Notes under the pieces: model-generated
What the model saw: the letters and a program-made list of their open reading frames with translations, nothing else
Databases searched by the model: none
Told to the model about the DNA's origin: nothing
Program-made: the position numbers and the translations under genes
Assembly (NCBI GenBank): GCA_049515175.1
Contig: JBEKUI010000091.1
Span: 1 to 29,567, forward strand
From: JACQNR01 sp049515175
GTDB taxonomy: Bacteria; Acidobacteriota; Terriglobia; UBA7540
Reading direction: 5' to 3'
Length of the DNA: 29,567 nucleotides
In this document: positions 1-8,091 of the stretch, in pieces
Layout: the number at the start of each line of letters is the position of its first letter
Position numbering within the stretch: the first letter of the stretch is position 1

Positions 1-829
1 GCCTTTCAGCCAGGCCCGCACGATCAATCTCTCCGACTACGATATCTACGACCAGGCCAGCATGGCGGGGTCACAAGGCACTACCAACAACCCGTTCGTA
101 TTCGCCGCGCCACAACGTGGCATCGAAATCGGCGGCTATCCGAACGATGGCAACTTCTCTTGGTCCGTGTCCGTGGTGAACGGCGGCAACGACGGCCCCG
201 CCCTGCGGAACTCCAAAGACGTCTTTGTACGAGTCTCGCAACGCTTCAATCTTGAGCGTGACCCGGCAGCGCGCAAGGAAGTGCAAGCCGCCGGCCCCAC
301 CGGCCCGCGCGATCACACTTCGATCCGCTTTGGCGGGTTCTATTACGAAGGCCGCAACGCCCTCAACATTGACCCAAACTCTCCGGACTTTATCCCGAAC
401 ATCGGAACCATCCACGAGTCATTCTATCGGGCCGGCGGCGATTTCCGCTTCAAGTACCGGCAATTCGAACTCTACGGCCTGGGAATGTACGGCCATGACG
501 AAAACATGATCCCCGATGTCAACACCCTCACCCTGAGCAGTGGCCCGCCGGTGACCTTCAGCGGGGGCTTTGCCCAGGCGCAATACTGGTTCTACCCCTG
601 GCTCATCGGCATCATGCGCTATGACGTTGTGAACTCGCCGACGGATTTCTTGAACGGGGCGTCGCAGCACGCCTCGCGCAACCGACTGGGCCCAGGCATC
701 CAACTTCTGGTCCGCGCCAACCTGAAGTTGGCCTTCGAGTATCAGCGTAAATGGCAGCAGCCGATCCCGGACTCCCAACTGTTTTTCCGGGCCAATACCT
801 TTGCGGCGGGAATCGATTACTCGTTCTGA
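1..829 (+). CDS. C-terminal part of an outer-membrane beta-barrel protein (partial)
   Basis: The reading frame is open from base 2, so the gene begins upstream of the window and about 275 C-terminal residues are visible. They show alternating hydrophobic/polar, aromatic-rich segments (for example FELYGLGMYG and FAQAQYWFYPWLIGIM), and the chain ends in Tyr-Ser-Phe. A terminal aromatic residue is the usual C-terminal signal of BAM-assembled outer-membrane barrels. No heme motif or TonB plug is present in the visible part. It lies 58 bases upstream of a secreted copper protein and a quinol-oxidising gene set, so a porin-like role in a periplasmic or outer-membrane electron-transfer system is possible, but that is inference from position only. 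The ATG at 62 is internal, not the start. The barrel call is fairly safe; the function is unknown. Confidence 0.7.
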   Translation, partial: PFSQARTINLSDYDIYDQASMAGSQGTTNNPFVFAAPQRGIEIGGYPNDGNFSWSVSVVNGGNDGPALRNSKDVFVRVSQRFNLERDPAARKEVQAAGPTGPRDHTSIRFGGFYYEGRNALNIDPNSPDFIPNIGTIHESFYRAGGDFRFKYRQFELYGLGMYGHDENMIPDVNTLTLSSGPPVTFSGGFAQAQYWFYPWLIGIMRYDVVNSPTDFLNGASQHASRNRLGPGIQLLVRANLKLAFEYQRKWQQPIPDSQLFFRANTFAAGIDYSF

Positions 830-887
830 TGGATCGACCGCGCAGTCCGTTTTGCGCGGACTTAATTTCGAGGATTCGAGGTCAAAA

Positions 888-1499
888 ATGGAAATCTCAA
901 AGAAGATGGCTTTCCTGGCAACGACGCTCTTCGTCAGCCTGACGCTAACAAGCCTCGGCTGGGCAGGAGAGATCAAAGGCAAGGTGACCGTCCACGGTCT
1001 GCGCTCCGCCGAGAACATCGCGGTTTACGTTGATGCCATCCCCGGAAAGACCTTTCCTCCTCCTTCCCAGCACGCCACTGAGGACCAGAGGAAAATGACG
1101 TTCATTCCACACGTCCTGGTCGTCCTCCAGGGAACGACGGTTGATTTTCTCAACAGCGACCCGGTGGGGCACAACGTTTACTGGCCGTCGGTGAGTGGCA
1201 ACAAGAAACTGGCGCACAACCTGGGCACCTGGCCGCAAGGGGTCAAGAAGGCGTTTACTTTTTCCGACCTCGGCGTCGCGTCGCTGCTGTGCAACGTGCA
1301 CCCCGAAATGTCGGGTTACGTGGTTGTGGTTCCCACGCCTTACTTTGCTGTGACCAACAAGGAGGGTGAGTTCGAAATCAAGGACGTCCCCGCAGGCCAC
1401 TACACGGTGAAGACATGGAGCGAGGAGGGCAAGTCCGTCACGCAATCCGTTGACGTTACCTCCGGGACGGCCACACTCGACCTGACCGTGCAACGCTGA
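888..1499 (+). CDS. Secreted cupredoxin-like (type-1 copper) protein with C-terminal carboxypeptidase-regulatory-like domain
   Basis: A 203-residue protein. The ATG at 888 is chosen because a GAGG motif sits about 6 bases upstream and a typical signal peptide follows (Lys-rich start, hydrophobic residues about 8-24, cleavage near Trp-Ala-Gly at 25-27). An in-frame start at 801 would add 29 residues unlike a leader. Residues about 70-148 form a plastocyanin-like domain with a plausible type-1 copper set: His95 (GHNVYW), Cys135, His138 and Met141 (CNVHPEM). Residues about 150-203 look like a small beta-sandwich of the carboxypeptidase-regulatory type (GEFEIKDVPAGHYTVKTW). By family knowledge it would be a periplasmic one-electron carrier or copper protein. 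Its place just before a Rieske/cytochrome b operon suggests it exchanges electrons with the c-type cytochromes; that is inference. Confidence 0.85.
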   Translation: MEISKKMAFLATTLFVSLTLTSLGWAGEIKGKVTVHGLRSAENIAVYVDAIPGKTFPPPSQHATEDQRKMTFIPHVLVVLQGTTVDFLNSDPVGHNVYWPSVSGNKKLAHNLGTWPQGVKKAFTFSDLGVASLLCNVHPEMSGYVVVVPTPYFAVTNKEGEFEIKDVPAGHYTVKTWSEEGKSVTQSVDVTSGTATLDLTVQR

Positions 1500-1583
1500 T
1501 CGCGTCTGCAAGGAAGATTTGCGGGCTACGCTGTGCATGGATCTGGGGGGCGGCGGAATTCCTCCCGGGCGAAAGGTCGGAAG

Positions 1584-3539
1584 GTGAGCAAGCTGCGCAC
1601 AAAACTCGTGGACCTGGATTGGCTGGAATCGAACTTTCCATGCATGCAGGCCTGTCCGGTCCACACCCAGGCGGGGCGCTATGTGGCCCTGATTGCGGAA
1701 GGGCGTTACGAGGAAGCCTATCGCTACGCACGCGCCCCCAACCCCCTGGCATCGATCTGCGGCCGAGTTTGCGGTCACCCTTGCGAGACGGCCTGTCGGC
1801 GGGGGGAGTTTGATGCCCCCATTTCCATTCGTGCACTCAAACGCTTTGTGACGGAGCGGTACGGCCCGGAGTCGCGCAACCCCATCGACGCATTTCCCGA
1901 CAGGAAAAAGGCGAGTCGCACGGAACGTGTCGCTGTGATCGGGTCCGGGCCGGCGGGCCTGGCCGCGGCGCACGACCTGGCTTTGCTCGGCTATCCGGTA
2001 ACGATATTCGAAGCCGCTCCTGTCCCCGGCGGCATGCTCCACTTGGGCATTCCAGAGTACCGCCTGCCGCGCGAGGTGGTTCAAGCGCAGGTACGGGAAA
2101 TCCTGGACCTGGGACCGGAACTCCGGCTGAACGCCCGATTAGGCGACTTCTCCCTGAGCGATCTTCGCCAGGAGGGATTCAAGGCCATCCTGCTTGCCTT
2201 GGGGCTCCACCGCAGCCGTGACCTTCTGCTTCCCGGTCGCGACCTGGACGGAGTACTCACAGGCACCGACTTCCTGCTGAACGTAAACCTGGGATATCGC
2301 TTTTCGATCGGGAAGAAGGTGGTGGTGATCGGGGGCGGCAACGTGGCCATCGATGTGGCACGTTCCGCCCTTCGCCAGCAACAGCAGCAGACGCTCGAAG
2401 TTCTCAAAAGCTCCCTCCTCCCGGATCAACTCAGCGAGAGCGAACGTCAGGTGGCTATGAATGAACTCATGGACGTGTCACGCGCCGCCTTGCGAATGGG
2501 CGCGCGCGAGGTTCACCTGGTGTGCCTGGAATCGCGGGAGGAGATGCCGGCCTTTGAAGAGGAGATCGAAGAAGGGATGGAGGAAGGTCTGAAGGTCCAT
2601 CCCTCCCTCGGCCCGCGGAAGTATGTCGGCCAGAACGGGAAAGTGAGCGGCCTGGAGACGATCCGCTGCACCGCTGTTTTCGACGCCCAGCATCGCTTCA
2701 ATCCCACTTTCGAGCCGGGCACGGAAAGCATCATTCCTTGCGACACAGTCATCCTGGCGATCGGTCAGACGTCCGACCTGTCTTTTCTCACCCCTGAGGA
2801 TGGCGTCGAGGCAACACGCCAGGGCACCCTGAAGGTTGATGCCGACACTTTGATGACCACGGCCCCGGGAGTCTTCGCTGCCGGAGATATCGCTTTCGGG
2901 CCTCGCTTAATCATCAGCGCGGTCGCCGACGGCAAGAAAGCCGCTGAGCATATCGACCGATACCTGCGGGGGACTGAATGGAAACCCAAGCCGCGTTACG
3001 TGCAGATCACGGTCCTGGACCATCACCAGATGGCCGAGAGTTACGACGAATACTCGCGCCTCCCCGTTCCGACGATTCCCCTTGACCGCCGAACTGGTAT
3101 CACCGAGGTCGAGCAAGGCTTCAGCGAAGAAGAGGCGCGCCGCGAGGCGGAGCGGTGCCTGCGCTGCTGGATCAACACGATTTTCGAGGGCAATGAAGCC
3201 GAGGGCACGGAATGCATTCTCTGCGGGGGCTGCGTGGACGTTTGCCCGGAGAATTGCCTGCAACTGATTCCCCTGAGCCAGTTGAGCGTGTCGGAGGCCG
3301 CCAAGGCCCGCCTGGCTGAACAAGGTTCGTCCGATCCCTTGACCTTGCAACACCTCGAACCCGCCGACCTGGACGCTGGCGAGGGCTCGGTGATGGTGAA
3401 AGACGAAACAATCTGTATTCGTTGCGGGCTCTGCGCCGAGCGCTGCCCCGCCCACACCATCACCATGGAGGCCTTCGAGGTGTTTGATCGCGACCCGGCA
3501 GAAATTGATGAAGGGGTGATGAAGAATGAGCTCGTCTGA
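1584..3539 (+). CDS. GltD-like FAD/NAD(P)-dependent oxidoreductase with N-terminal Fe-S and C-terminal double [4Fe-4S] ferredoxin domains
   Basis: A 651-residue protein if translation starts at GTG 1584, which has AAAGG about 7 bases upstream and gives the family-like N-terminus. An upstream GTG at 1533 would add 17 residues of poor quality. Domains in order: an N-terminal Fe-S domain of the glutamate-synthase small-subunit type (Cys20, 24, 59, 63, 67, 71); an FAD Rossmann motif (GSGPAG at about 120-125); an NAD(P) motif (IGGGNVAIDVA near 249-259); a second FAD-contact motif (GVFAAGDIAFGPR, about 429-441); and two ferredoxin clusters, Cys544/547/550/554 and Cys611/614/617/621. It has no signal peptide, so it should be cytoplasmic. 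It overlaps the Rieske gene by 14 bases, so it is probably part of, or docks to, the bc-type complex and links NAD(P)(H) to the quinone pool. No glutamate synthase large subunit is nearby, so amino-acid synthesis is unlikely to be its job. Confidence 0.9.
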   Translation: MSKLRTKLVDLDWLESNFPCMQACPVHTQAGRYVALIAEGRYEEAYRYARAPNPLASICGRVCGHPCETACRRGEFDAPISIRALKRFVTERYGPESRNPIDAFPDRKKASRTERVAVIGSGPAGLAAAHDLALLGYPVTIFEAAPVPGGMLHLGIPEYRLPREVVQAQVREILDLGPELRLNARLGDFSLSDLRQEGFKAILLALGLHRSRDLLLPGRDLDGVLTGTDFLLNVNLGYRFSIGKKVVVIGGGNVAIDVARSALRQQQQQTLEVLKSSLLPDQLSESERQVAMNELMDVSRAALRMGAREVHLVCLESREEMPAFEEEIEEGMEEGLKVHPSLGPRKYVGQNGKVSGLETIRCTAVFDAQHRFNPTFEPGTESIIPCDTVILAIGQTSDLSFLTPEDGVEATRQGTLKVDADTLMTTAPGVFAAGDIAFGPRLIISAVADGKKAAEHIDRYLRGTEWKPKPRYVQITVLDHHQMAESYDEYSRLPVPTIPLDRRTGITEVEQGFSEEEARREAERCLRCWINTIFEGNEAEGTECILCGGCVDVCPENCLQLIPLSQLSVSEAAKARLAEQGSSDPLTLQHLEPADLDAGEGSVMVKDETICIRCGLCAERCPAHTITMEAFEVFDRDPAEIDEGVMKNELV

Positions 3540-4035
3540 TGCCCTGTCCGAAGGGCTGGGCCGCCAGAAGCCTGATGCGGAGTCGAATGTGACACGCCGC
3601 GACTTCCTGAATGAGGTTGCCGCTGCTGCGCTGGGTGTAGCTGGGCTGGGCGCGACGGCTGTGACCGTCAAGTATCTTTCGCCCAACGTGCTCTTCGAGC
3701 CGCCCACTCAGTTTCGCGCTGGCGCCCCGGACGACTTCCCGGTGAACTCGGTCACCTATATTCGCGACCAGCAGGTTTATATCGTCAGGATGTCGGCGGG
3801 TTTCTACGCAGTGTCCGCGGTGTGCACGCACCTGGGGTGCATCACCCAGTGGAAGCCGGAGGAAAACCAGATTGCGTGTCCGTGCCACGGAAGCAAGTTC
3901 ACGCGCGAGGGAGCGAAGGTGGCTGGACCAGCGCCACGAGCCCTTCCCCATTTCGCCGTCCGCCTCGCTCCTGACGGGCAACTCCTGGTCGACAAGCTGG
4001 AAATTGTCAAGGAGACTCAGGTTTTGAAGGTTTGA
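3526..4035 (+). CDS. Rieske [2Fe-2S] protein of a cytochrome bc/b6f-type complex
   Basis: A 169-residue protein starting at ATG 3526 inside the end of the upstream oxidoreductase gene. A twin-arginine motif (TRRDFLN, residues 23-29) precedes a hydrophobic anchor at about 31-48, as in bacterial Rieske proteins that are Tat-exported but keep their leader as a membrane anchor. The cluster-binding boxes are complete: CTHLGC (Cys100, His102, Cys105) and CPCHGS (Cys118, Cys120, His121). By family rule Cys100, His102, Cys118 and His121 bind the cluster and Cys105/Cys120 form the stabilising disulfide. The head domain would take electrons from quinol at the periplasmic Qo site and pass them to a c-type heme. 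The cytochrome b gene starts 8 bases after its stop. Confidence 0.95.
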   Translation: MSSSDALSEGLGRQKPDAESNVTRRDFLNEVAAAALGVAGLGATAVTVKYLSPNVLFEPPTQFRAGAPDDFPVNSVTYIRDQQVYIVRMSAGFYAVSAVCTHLGCITQWKPEENQIACPCHGSKFTREGAKVAGPAPRALPHFAVRLAPDGQLLVDKLEIVKETQVLKV

Positions 4036-4043
4036 GAGGACAG

Positions 4044-4790
4044 ATGGCCACGACTTGGGCACAACAAACCCTGAACCAATTGCGGAGCACGCGCGTCTGG
4101 AATTCCATCTTCCGCCGCGGCCCGGCGCGCACTAACCGGACTCGCAGCCTGGCCATCTTCGGGAATATCCTTTTGCACGCCTTGCCGGCGAAGGTCCGCG
4201 AGAAGTCTTTGCGCCTTCGCGCCACCTACTACCTCGGCTCGTTCTCTTTCTTTCTGTTTGTGGTGCTGTCCGTCACTGGCGTCTTGCTGATGTTCTACTA
4301 CCACCCCGCGGTGCCCGAAGCCTACCGGGACATGAAAGACTTGCGTTTCGTAGTTTCCAACGGCGTCTTCCTGCGCAATCTTCACCGCTTGGCGGCACAT
4401 GTGATGGTCGTCGTCGTCTTCTGGCACATGTTCCATGTTTTTTTCCGCGGTGGCTACAAACCTCCCCACGAGTTCAACTGGGTGGTGGGAGTCGGCTTGC
4501 TCCTCGTGACTCTGTTCCTGAGCTATACCGGCTACTTGCTGCCCTGGGACCAGCTGGCCTTCTGGGCGATTACGGTGGGAACCAATATCATCTCCTACGT
4601 GCCAGTTCTGGGCCGTCCGATTCGTTATCTCTTGCTGGGTGGGAACATCATCAGTGAGAACGCGCTCCTGCGGTTCTATGTCTTGCATTGCATCATCTTG
4701 CCGCTGGCCGCCGTGATGCTCATTGCCGTCCATTTCTGGAGGGTTCAAAAAGACGGGGGCATAACGGTGCGAGAGGACCATGAGCAATAA
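4044..4790 (+). CDS. Cytochrome b N-terminal (b6-like) subunit
   Basis: A 248-residue membrane protein. The start is ATG 4044, with GAGAGGA just upstream; the in-frame TTG at 4032 overlaps the Rieske stop and is not needed. Four membrane helices fit residues about 64-86, 113-136, 148-166 and 213-232. Four histidines stand where the two b-hemes are bound: His114 and His128 (LHRLAAH to FWHMFH, 13 residues between) and His215 and His230 (14 residues between). The 14-residue spacing in the last pair is typical of cytochrome b6 and Firmicute-type b subunits, not mitochondrial-type cytochrome b. Together with the next gene it makes a split cytochrome b. The reading frame overlaps the next gene by 11 bases, which suggests translational coupling. 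Confidence 0.95.
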   Translation: MATTWAQQTLNQLRSTRVWNSIFRRGPARTNRTRSLAIFGNILLHALPAKVREKSLRLRATYYLGSFSFFLFVVLSVTGVLLMFYYHPAVPEAYRDMKDLRFVVSNGVFLRNLHRLAAHVMVVVVFWHMFHVFFRGGYKPPHEFNWVVGVGLLLVTLFLSYTGYLLPWDQLAFWAITVGTNIISYVPVLGRPIRYLLLGGNIISENALLRFYVLHCIILPLAAVMLIAVHFWRVQKDGGITVREDHEQ

Positions 4791-5478
4791 ACCCAATTAC
4801 GAAGCGGGGCTTGGGTCGGATGCGAAGAAGGACCCGCGGCGCATTGTCTTCATTACCAAGAAGACTTCCGCGAAGGTCAAGGGAGATGTGGGGCCGCAGG
4901 TGATGTCGTACCCCCACGTCCTCATCCGCGAGGTGATCGCCTTCCAAGCCCTGACCATCGTGCTCGTACTCATCGCGCTTCTCTGGGACGCGCCCCTCGA
5001 GCAGCTGGCCAACCCGCTCTTGACGCCCAACCCGGCCAAAGCGCCGTGGTACTTCCTGGGCCTTCAAGAACTACTGCACTACTTCCCGCCCGTAGTGGGA
5101 GGGGTATTGATTCCCACTTTAGTCGTCGTGGCGCTGATCGTCATTCCCTATTTCCATGTGAACATTCAAGGCGAGCCCTTTTGGAAAAGCCGTCGTCGCC
5201 ACCTCCTCCCCGTCGTCGGATCGGTATTGGCCGCCCTGGTGGCGCTCTTGGGAGCCTACGAGGCCTGGACCGTTCTCGTTCCGACAGCGGTAATCGGAGG
5301 AGCAGTCCTGGGCGCCAAGTTTCTTCTACCCGGACAGGGACGGCTGGCCGGGTTTCTCAACTCTCGTCCACTACCGTGGTGGGTGATGACGTGGTTCATT
5401 ACCGTAGCGTTGACGCTGACGATCGTCGGCACATTCTTCCGTGGGCCCAGTTGGTCGTGGGTATGGCCTTGGAGATAG
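4780..5478 (+). CDS. Cytochrome b C-terminal (subunit IV-like) protein with APWY Qo motif
   Basis: A 232-residue membrane protein beginning at ATG 4780, overlapping the b6-like gene. After a basic N-terminal segment (residues 1-45) come hydrophobic helices near 52-69, 105-125, 143-160, 165-182 and 200-219, more than the three of plastid PetD. The quinol-oxidation (Qo) motif that reads PEWY in mitochondrial and b6f complexes is Ala-Pro-Trp-Tyr here (residues 88-91, in NPAKAPWYFLGLQELL). Variants without the Glu are known in several bacterial lineages, many of them menaquinone users. With the preceding gene it completes the cytochrome b core that carries the Qo and Qi sites. Confidence 0.93.
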   Translation: MSNKPNYEAGLGSDAKKDPRRIVFITKKTSAKVKGDVGPQVMSYPHVLIREVIAFQALTIVLVLIALLWDAPLEQLANPLLTPNPAKAPWYFLGLQELLHYFPPVVGGVLIPTLVVVALIVIPYFHVNIQGEPFWKSRRRHLLPVVGSVLAALVALLGAYEAWTVLVPTAVIGGAVLGAKFLLPGQGRLAGFLNSRPLPWWVMTWFITVALTLTIVGTFFRGPSWSWVWPWR

Positions 5479-5479
5479 C

Positions 5480-7597
5480 GTGAATCCTGAGAAGATGGGG
5501 AAGATCCCAAAGAAATTGCGCATAGCCTTCGCCGCCTCCAGTGTGCTGTTCCTCGGGGTGCTGGCTGTATCCCCCGTCAAAGATCTGCTCCAAGAATGGA
5601 AGAAGTACGGCCGCGAGTACGTTCGCTTCGCCGAGACACGCCCGGATACCAAACGTTTGCTGGCCGACTTTCACCCCGGAATCAATCAGATCTGGATTCC
5701 CGAAATGAATGTAGTCGACCGCTGCACAACGTGCCATGTGGGGATTACCCAGGCCAGCCTGCTCGATCCATCTGTTCCGCAACCTTTCCGTGCCCACACG
5801 CCCCTGCCCCATCAAGTCGAAAAGTGGGGTTGCGTCGTGTGCCATCGGGGGCAGGGATTAGCCACAGAGGTCAGGGAAGCTCATGAAACCACGCTCGCCT
5901 GGGAGCAGCCGCTTCTCCCTGTCGGGTACATTCAGGCTTCGTGCGGAGTGTGCCACCGCGCGCCCCGGCCAGAGACACCCCAGCTGAACCTGGGACGCGA
6001 ACTTCTGGTGAAGCTCAACTGCGTCGGGTGCCACCGCATGGAAGGGCTCTCTCGCCCGGCCATGCTGGGTCCGGATTTGACGAGTCTCGGGAGCAAAGTG
6101 AGCCGAGCGTGGATCTACAAGTGGCTGAAAGAGCCACGCACCGTCACCGATGGCAACGGCAACACCACCGTTAACGGCGTGGAGAACGAAGAAGAGCCGC
6201 GCATGCCCCAGTTCCGGCTCAATGAGAAAGAGCTGCGAGCCCTGTCCGCTTATTTGAGTTCGCTTGGGAGCGGACCTCTGGAGCCGGCCAAATTCGACCC
6301 CAGAATAGTGGCCGCGTGGGAAAAGAGGCCCGACGTAGTGGACCAAGGCGAGGTGCGGTTCCGCCAGATGTTCTGCACGACGTGTCACTCCGTGGCCGTG
6401 ACGCGCGCCGGTGAAACCAAGTTGATCGGCGGTGAAATCGGACCCGAACTCACCAAGGTGGGGAGCAAAGTAAATCCTGACTGGCTCGCCACATGGTTGC
6501 GGAACCCTCAAGCCTACATGCCCCACAGCCAGATGCCGCGCTACGGCTGGTCCGACGAAGACTTGTTCAAAGTGACTCGGTACATCCTTGTGAAGCTGAC
6601 CGACCCCGACCTGCTGAGCAGCGCCCCAAAACTGGGGGCGGCGCAGCCCGAGGAAGTCCAGTTGGGGCAGCGGATCTTCCTGGAGAAGGGGTGCGCCAGT
6701 TGTCATGCCATCAAAGGCCTGAGCCCGCAGATGGACTTTGGACCGGACCTCTCCGCTCTGGGCGGCAAGACTCTCTCCCAACTGGAGTTCGGCACGGCTA
6801 AAATCCCACGAACTTTGGTTGGTTACATCCAGGCCAAAATCACCGATCCGGCCACTGTCAATCCTGCGGCGCGCATGCCTCAGTATCACCTGGAGTCCGG
6901 ACACCTGGAGGCGTTGACGACCGCACTGCTCAGCATGACGGGCGGCCCGGCCTCGCCTGGCTTTGCTAAGCTCGTGGTGCCTGCTCCGCAGCCGGGATTC
7001 CATCCCGCCGGAGCCTTTGCCGAAGTCTATGAACGGTACAAATGCTACGTCTGCCATCGCTTCAATGGCTACGGTGGCACCCTCGCGCCGGATCTTTCCT
7101 TTGAAGGCTCGCGTGCACAACGGCCCTGGCTGGTCGCCTTCTTGAAGAACCCACAGACGTTGCGCCCCACTCTGACGCTGCGGATGCCGCAGTTCAACAT
7201 GAACGACCAGGAAGCTGCCACTCTCACGGACTACCTCGCCATGGTCACACAAAGCCCCACGGTGAACTTGGCGGGTATCAATCCCAAAGATTTCACGCCG
7301 GAAACGATTCGCTTGGGCAAGCAGCTTTACGAAGTGAAATACCAATGCCAGTCCTGCCATACCATCGGGTCCTCGGGAGGATACGTGGGGCCGAACCTAA
7401 GTAACATAGGGGTCTGGATGAACGCGGCATGGATCGAAGAATGGCTCAAGGACCCGCAGGCGCTTGTGCCCGGCACAATCGAGCCGCGACGCTCGCTACC
7501 AGAGCCGGAGGTGAAGGCCCTGACAGCCTACCTGATGACACTTCGACAAGGCACCGCCGCCAAGCCAACTGCCGCCGGGGCGGGGAGGGCGCAATGA
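5480..7597 (+). CDS. Membrane-anchored octaheme c-type cytochrome (three clustered hemes plus five monoheme domains)
   Basis: A 705-residue protein. GTG 5480 is preferred because GGAG lies 5 bases upstream; ATG 5495 is the alternative. A single hydrophobic helix (about 14-31) serves as uncleaved anchor or signal, so the rest is periplasmic. Eight CxxCH motifs begin at residues 82, 118, 155, 181, 299, 405, 522 and 623. The first three lie in a compact N-terminal module; the other five each start a monoheme cytochrome c domain. Candidate distal Met ligands follow in MPxF/Y motifs at Met242, Met352, Met466 and Met569. The fifth such domain has Glu-Pro-Arg-Arg at 668-671 where MPxF would be expected. 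Its position after cytochrome b suggests it replaces cytochrome c1/f as electron acceptor of the complex. The next gene overlaps by 4 bases. Confidence 0.93.
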   Translation: MNPEKMGKIPKKLRIAFAASSVLFLGVLAVSPVKDLLQEWKKYGREYVRFAETRPDTKRLLADFHPGINQIWIPEMNVVDRCTTCHVGITQASLLDPSVPQPFRAHTPLPHQVEKWGCVVCHRGQGLATEVREAHETTLAWEQPLLPVGYIQASCGVCHRAPRPETPQLNLGRELLVKLNCVGCHRMEGLSRPAMLGPDLTSLGSKVSRAWIYKWLKEPRTVTDGNGNTTVNGVENEEEPRMPQFRLNEKELRALSAYLSSLGSGPLEPAKFDPRIVAAWEKRPDVVDQGEVRFRQMFCTTCHSVAVTRAGETKLIGGEIGPELTKVGSKVNPDWLATWLRNPQAYMPHSQMPRYGWSDEDLFKVTRYILVKLTDPDLLSSAPKLGAAQPEEVQLGQRIFLEKGCASCHAIKGLSPQMDFGPDLSALGGKTLSQLEFGTAKIPRTLVGYIQAKITDPATVNPAARMPQYHLESGHLEALTTALLSMTGGPASPGFAKLVVPAPQPGFHPAGAFAEVYERYKCYVCHRFNGYGGTLAPDLSFEGSRAQRPWLVAFLKNPQTLRPTLTLRMPQFNMNDQEAATLTDYLAMVTQSPTVNLAGINPKDFTPETIRLGKQLYEVKYQCQSCHTIGSSGGYVGPNLSNIGVWMNAAWIEEWLKDPQALVPGTIEPRRSLPEPEVKALTAYLMTLRQGTAAKPTAAGAGRAQ

Positions 7598-8085
7598 ACC
7601 GGCAGCACATGCTCCTGCTCGTTGCCCTGACGCTCACTGCCCTCGGGACATCGTGCCAGCAAAAACCACTTGCGGCAAAGCCCGATCCGCTTTCGCGCGC
7701 CTATGACGTAGAGACGGATTGGAACGATACGCAACGACAGATTCCGCTTAACTACCAACAAGCGCAGGGCAAACGCATCTTCTACACATATTGTGTCTGG
7801 TGCCACGCTGATTCGAGTCCGGCTGGCCCTTCCAATCGGTCGAATCTGACTTCCACGCCTCTGTTGGCGAATGACGGAGCGAGTTTCAATCCTCTCAGCG
7901 ACGAGTTCGTGCGAAACGCCATCACTCTGGGCGGAAGCGCGATGGGGAAATCTGCGATGATGCCCCCTTGGGGCAGGACGTTGACCCAGGATGAGGTTCT
8001 GGCTGTAATCGCGTTTATGCGTGCGATTGCTCAGCCTCCCTACCAGCCTCCGGCTCACCAGGGTCCGCGATATTCGGTAAAATAG
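7594..8085 (+). CDS. Small monoheme cytochrome c, secreted or lipid-anchored
   Basis: A 163-residue protein whose ATG overlaps the TGA of the octaheme gene (ATGA), with a GGGAGG ribosome binding site a few bases upstream. The N-terminus is a signal sequence (hydrophobic residues 6-18) followed by Cys21. The context LGTSC is a poor but possible lipobox, so lipid anchoring is uncertain. One heme motif, CVWCH (67-71), is followed by Met123 in MMPPWG, a good distal ligand. The C-terminal helix (DEVLAVIAFMRAI) is typical of class-I cytochromes c. It probably shuttles electrons between the octaheme protein and a terminal acceptor or oxidase not present in this window. Confidence 0.9.
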   Translation: MNRQHMLLLVALTLTALGTSCQQKPLAAKPDPLSRAYDVETDWNDTQRQIPLNYQQAQGKRIFYTYCVWCHADSSPAGPSNRSNLTSTPLLANDGASFNPLSDEFVRNAITLGGSAMGKSAMMPPWGRTLTQDEVLAVIAFMRAIAQPPYQPPAHQGPRYSVK

Positions 8086-8091
8086 AGTCCC

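Noticed and set aside
1584..3539. Glutamate synthase small subunit (gltD)
   Set aside because: The domain core fits, but there is no gltB nearby, two C-terminal ferredoxin clusters are added, and it overlaps a Rieske gene, so a respiratory role is better supported.
5858..7360. 500-codon antisense frame over the octaheme cytochrome
   Set aside because: Eight CxxCH motifs on the + strand identify the true gene; the antisense product is unrecognisable.
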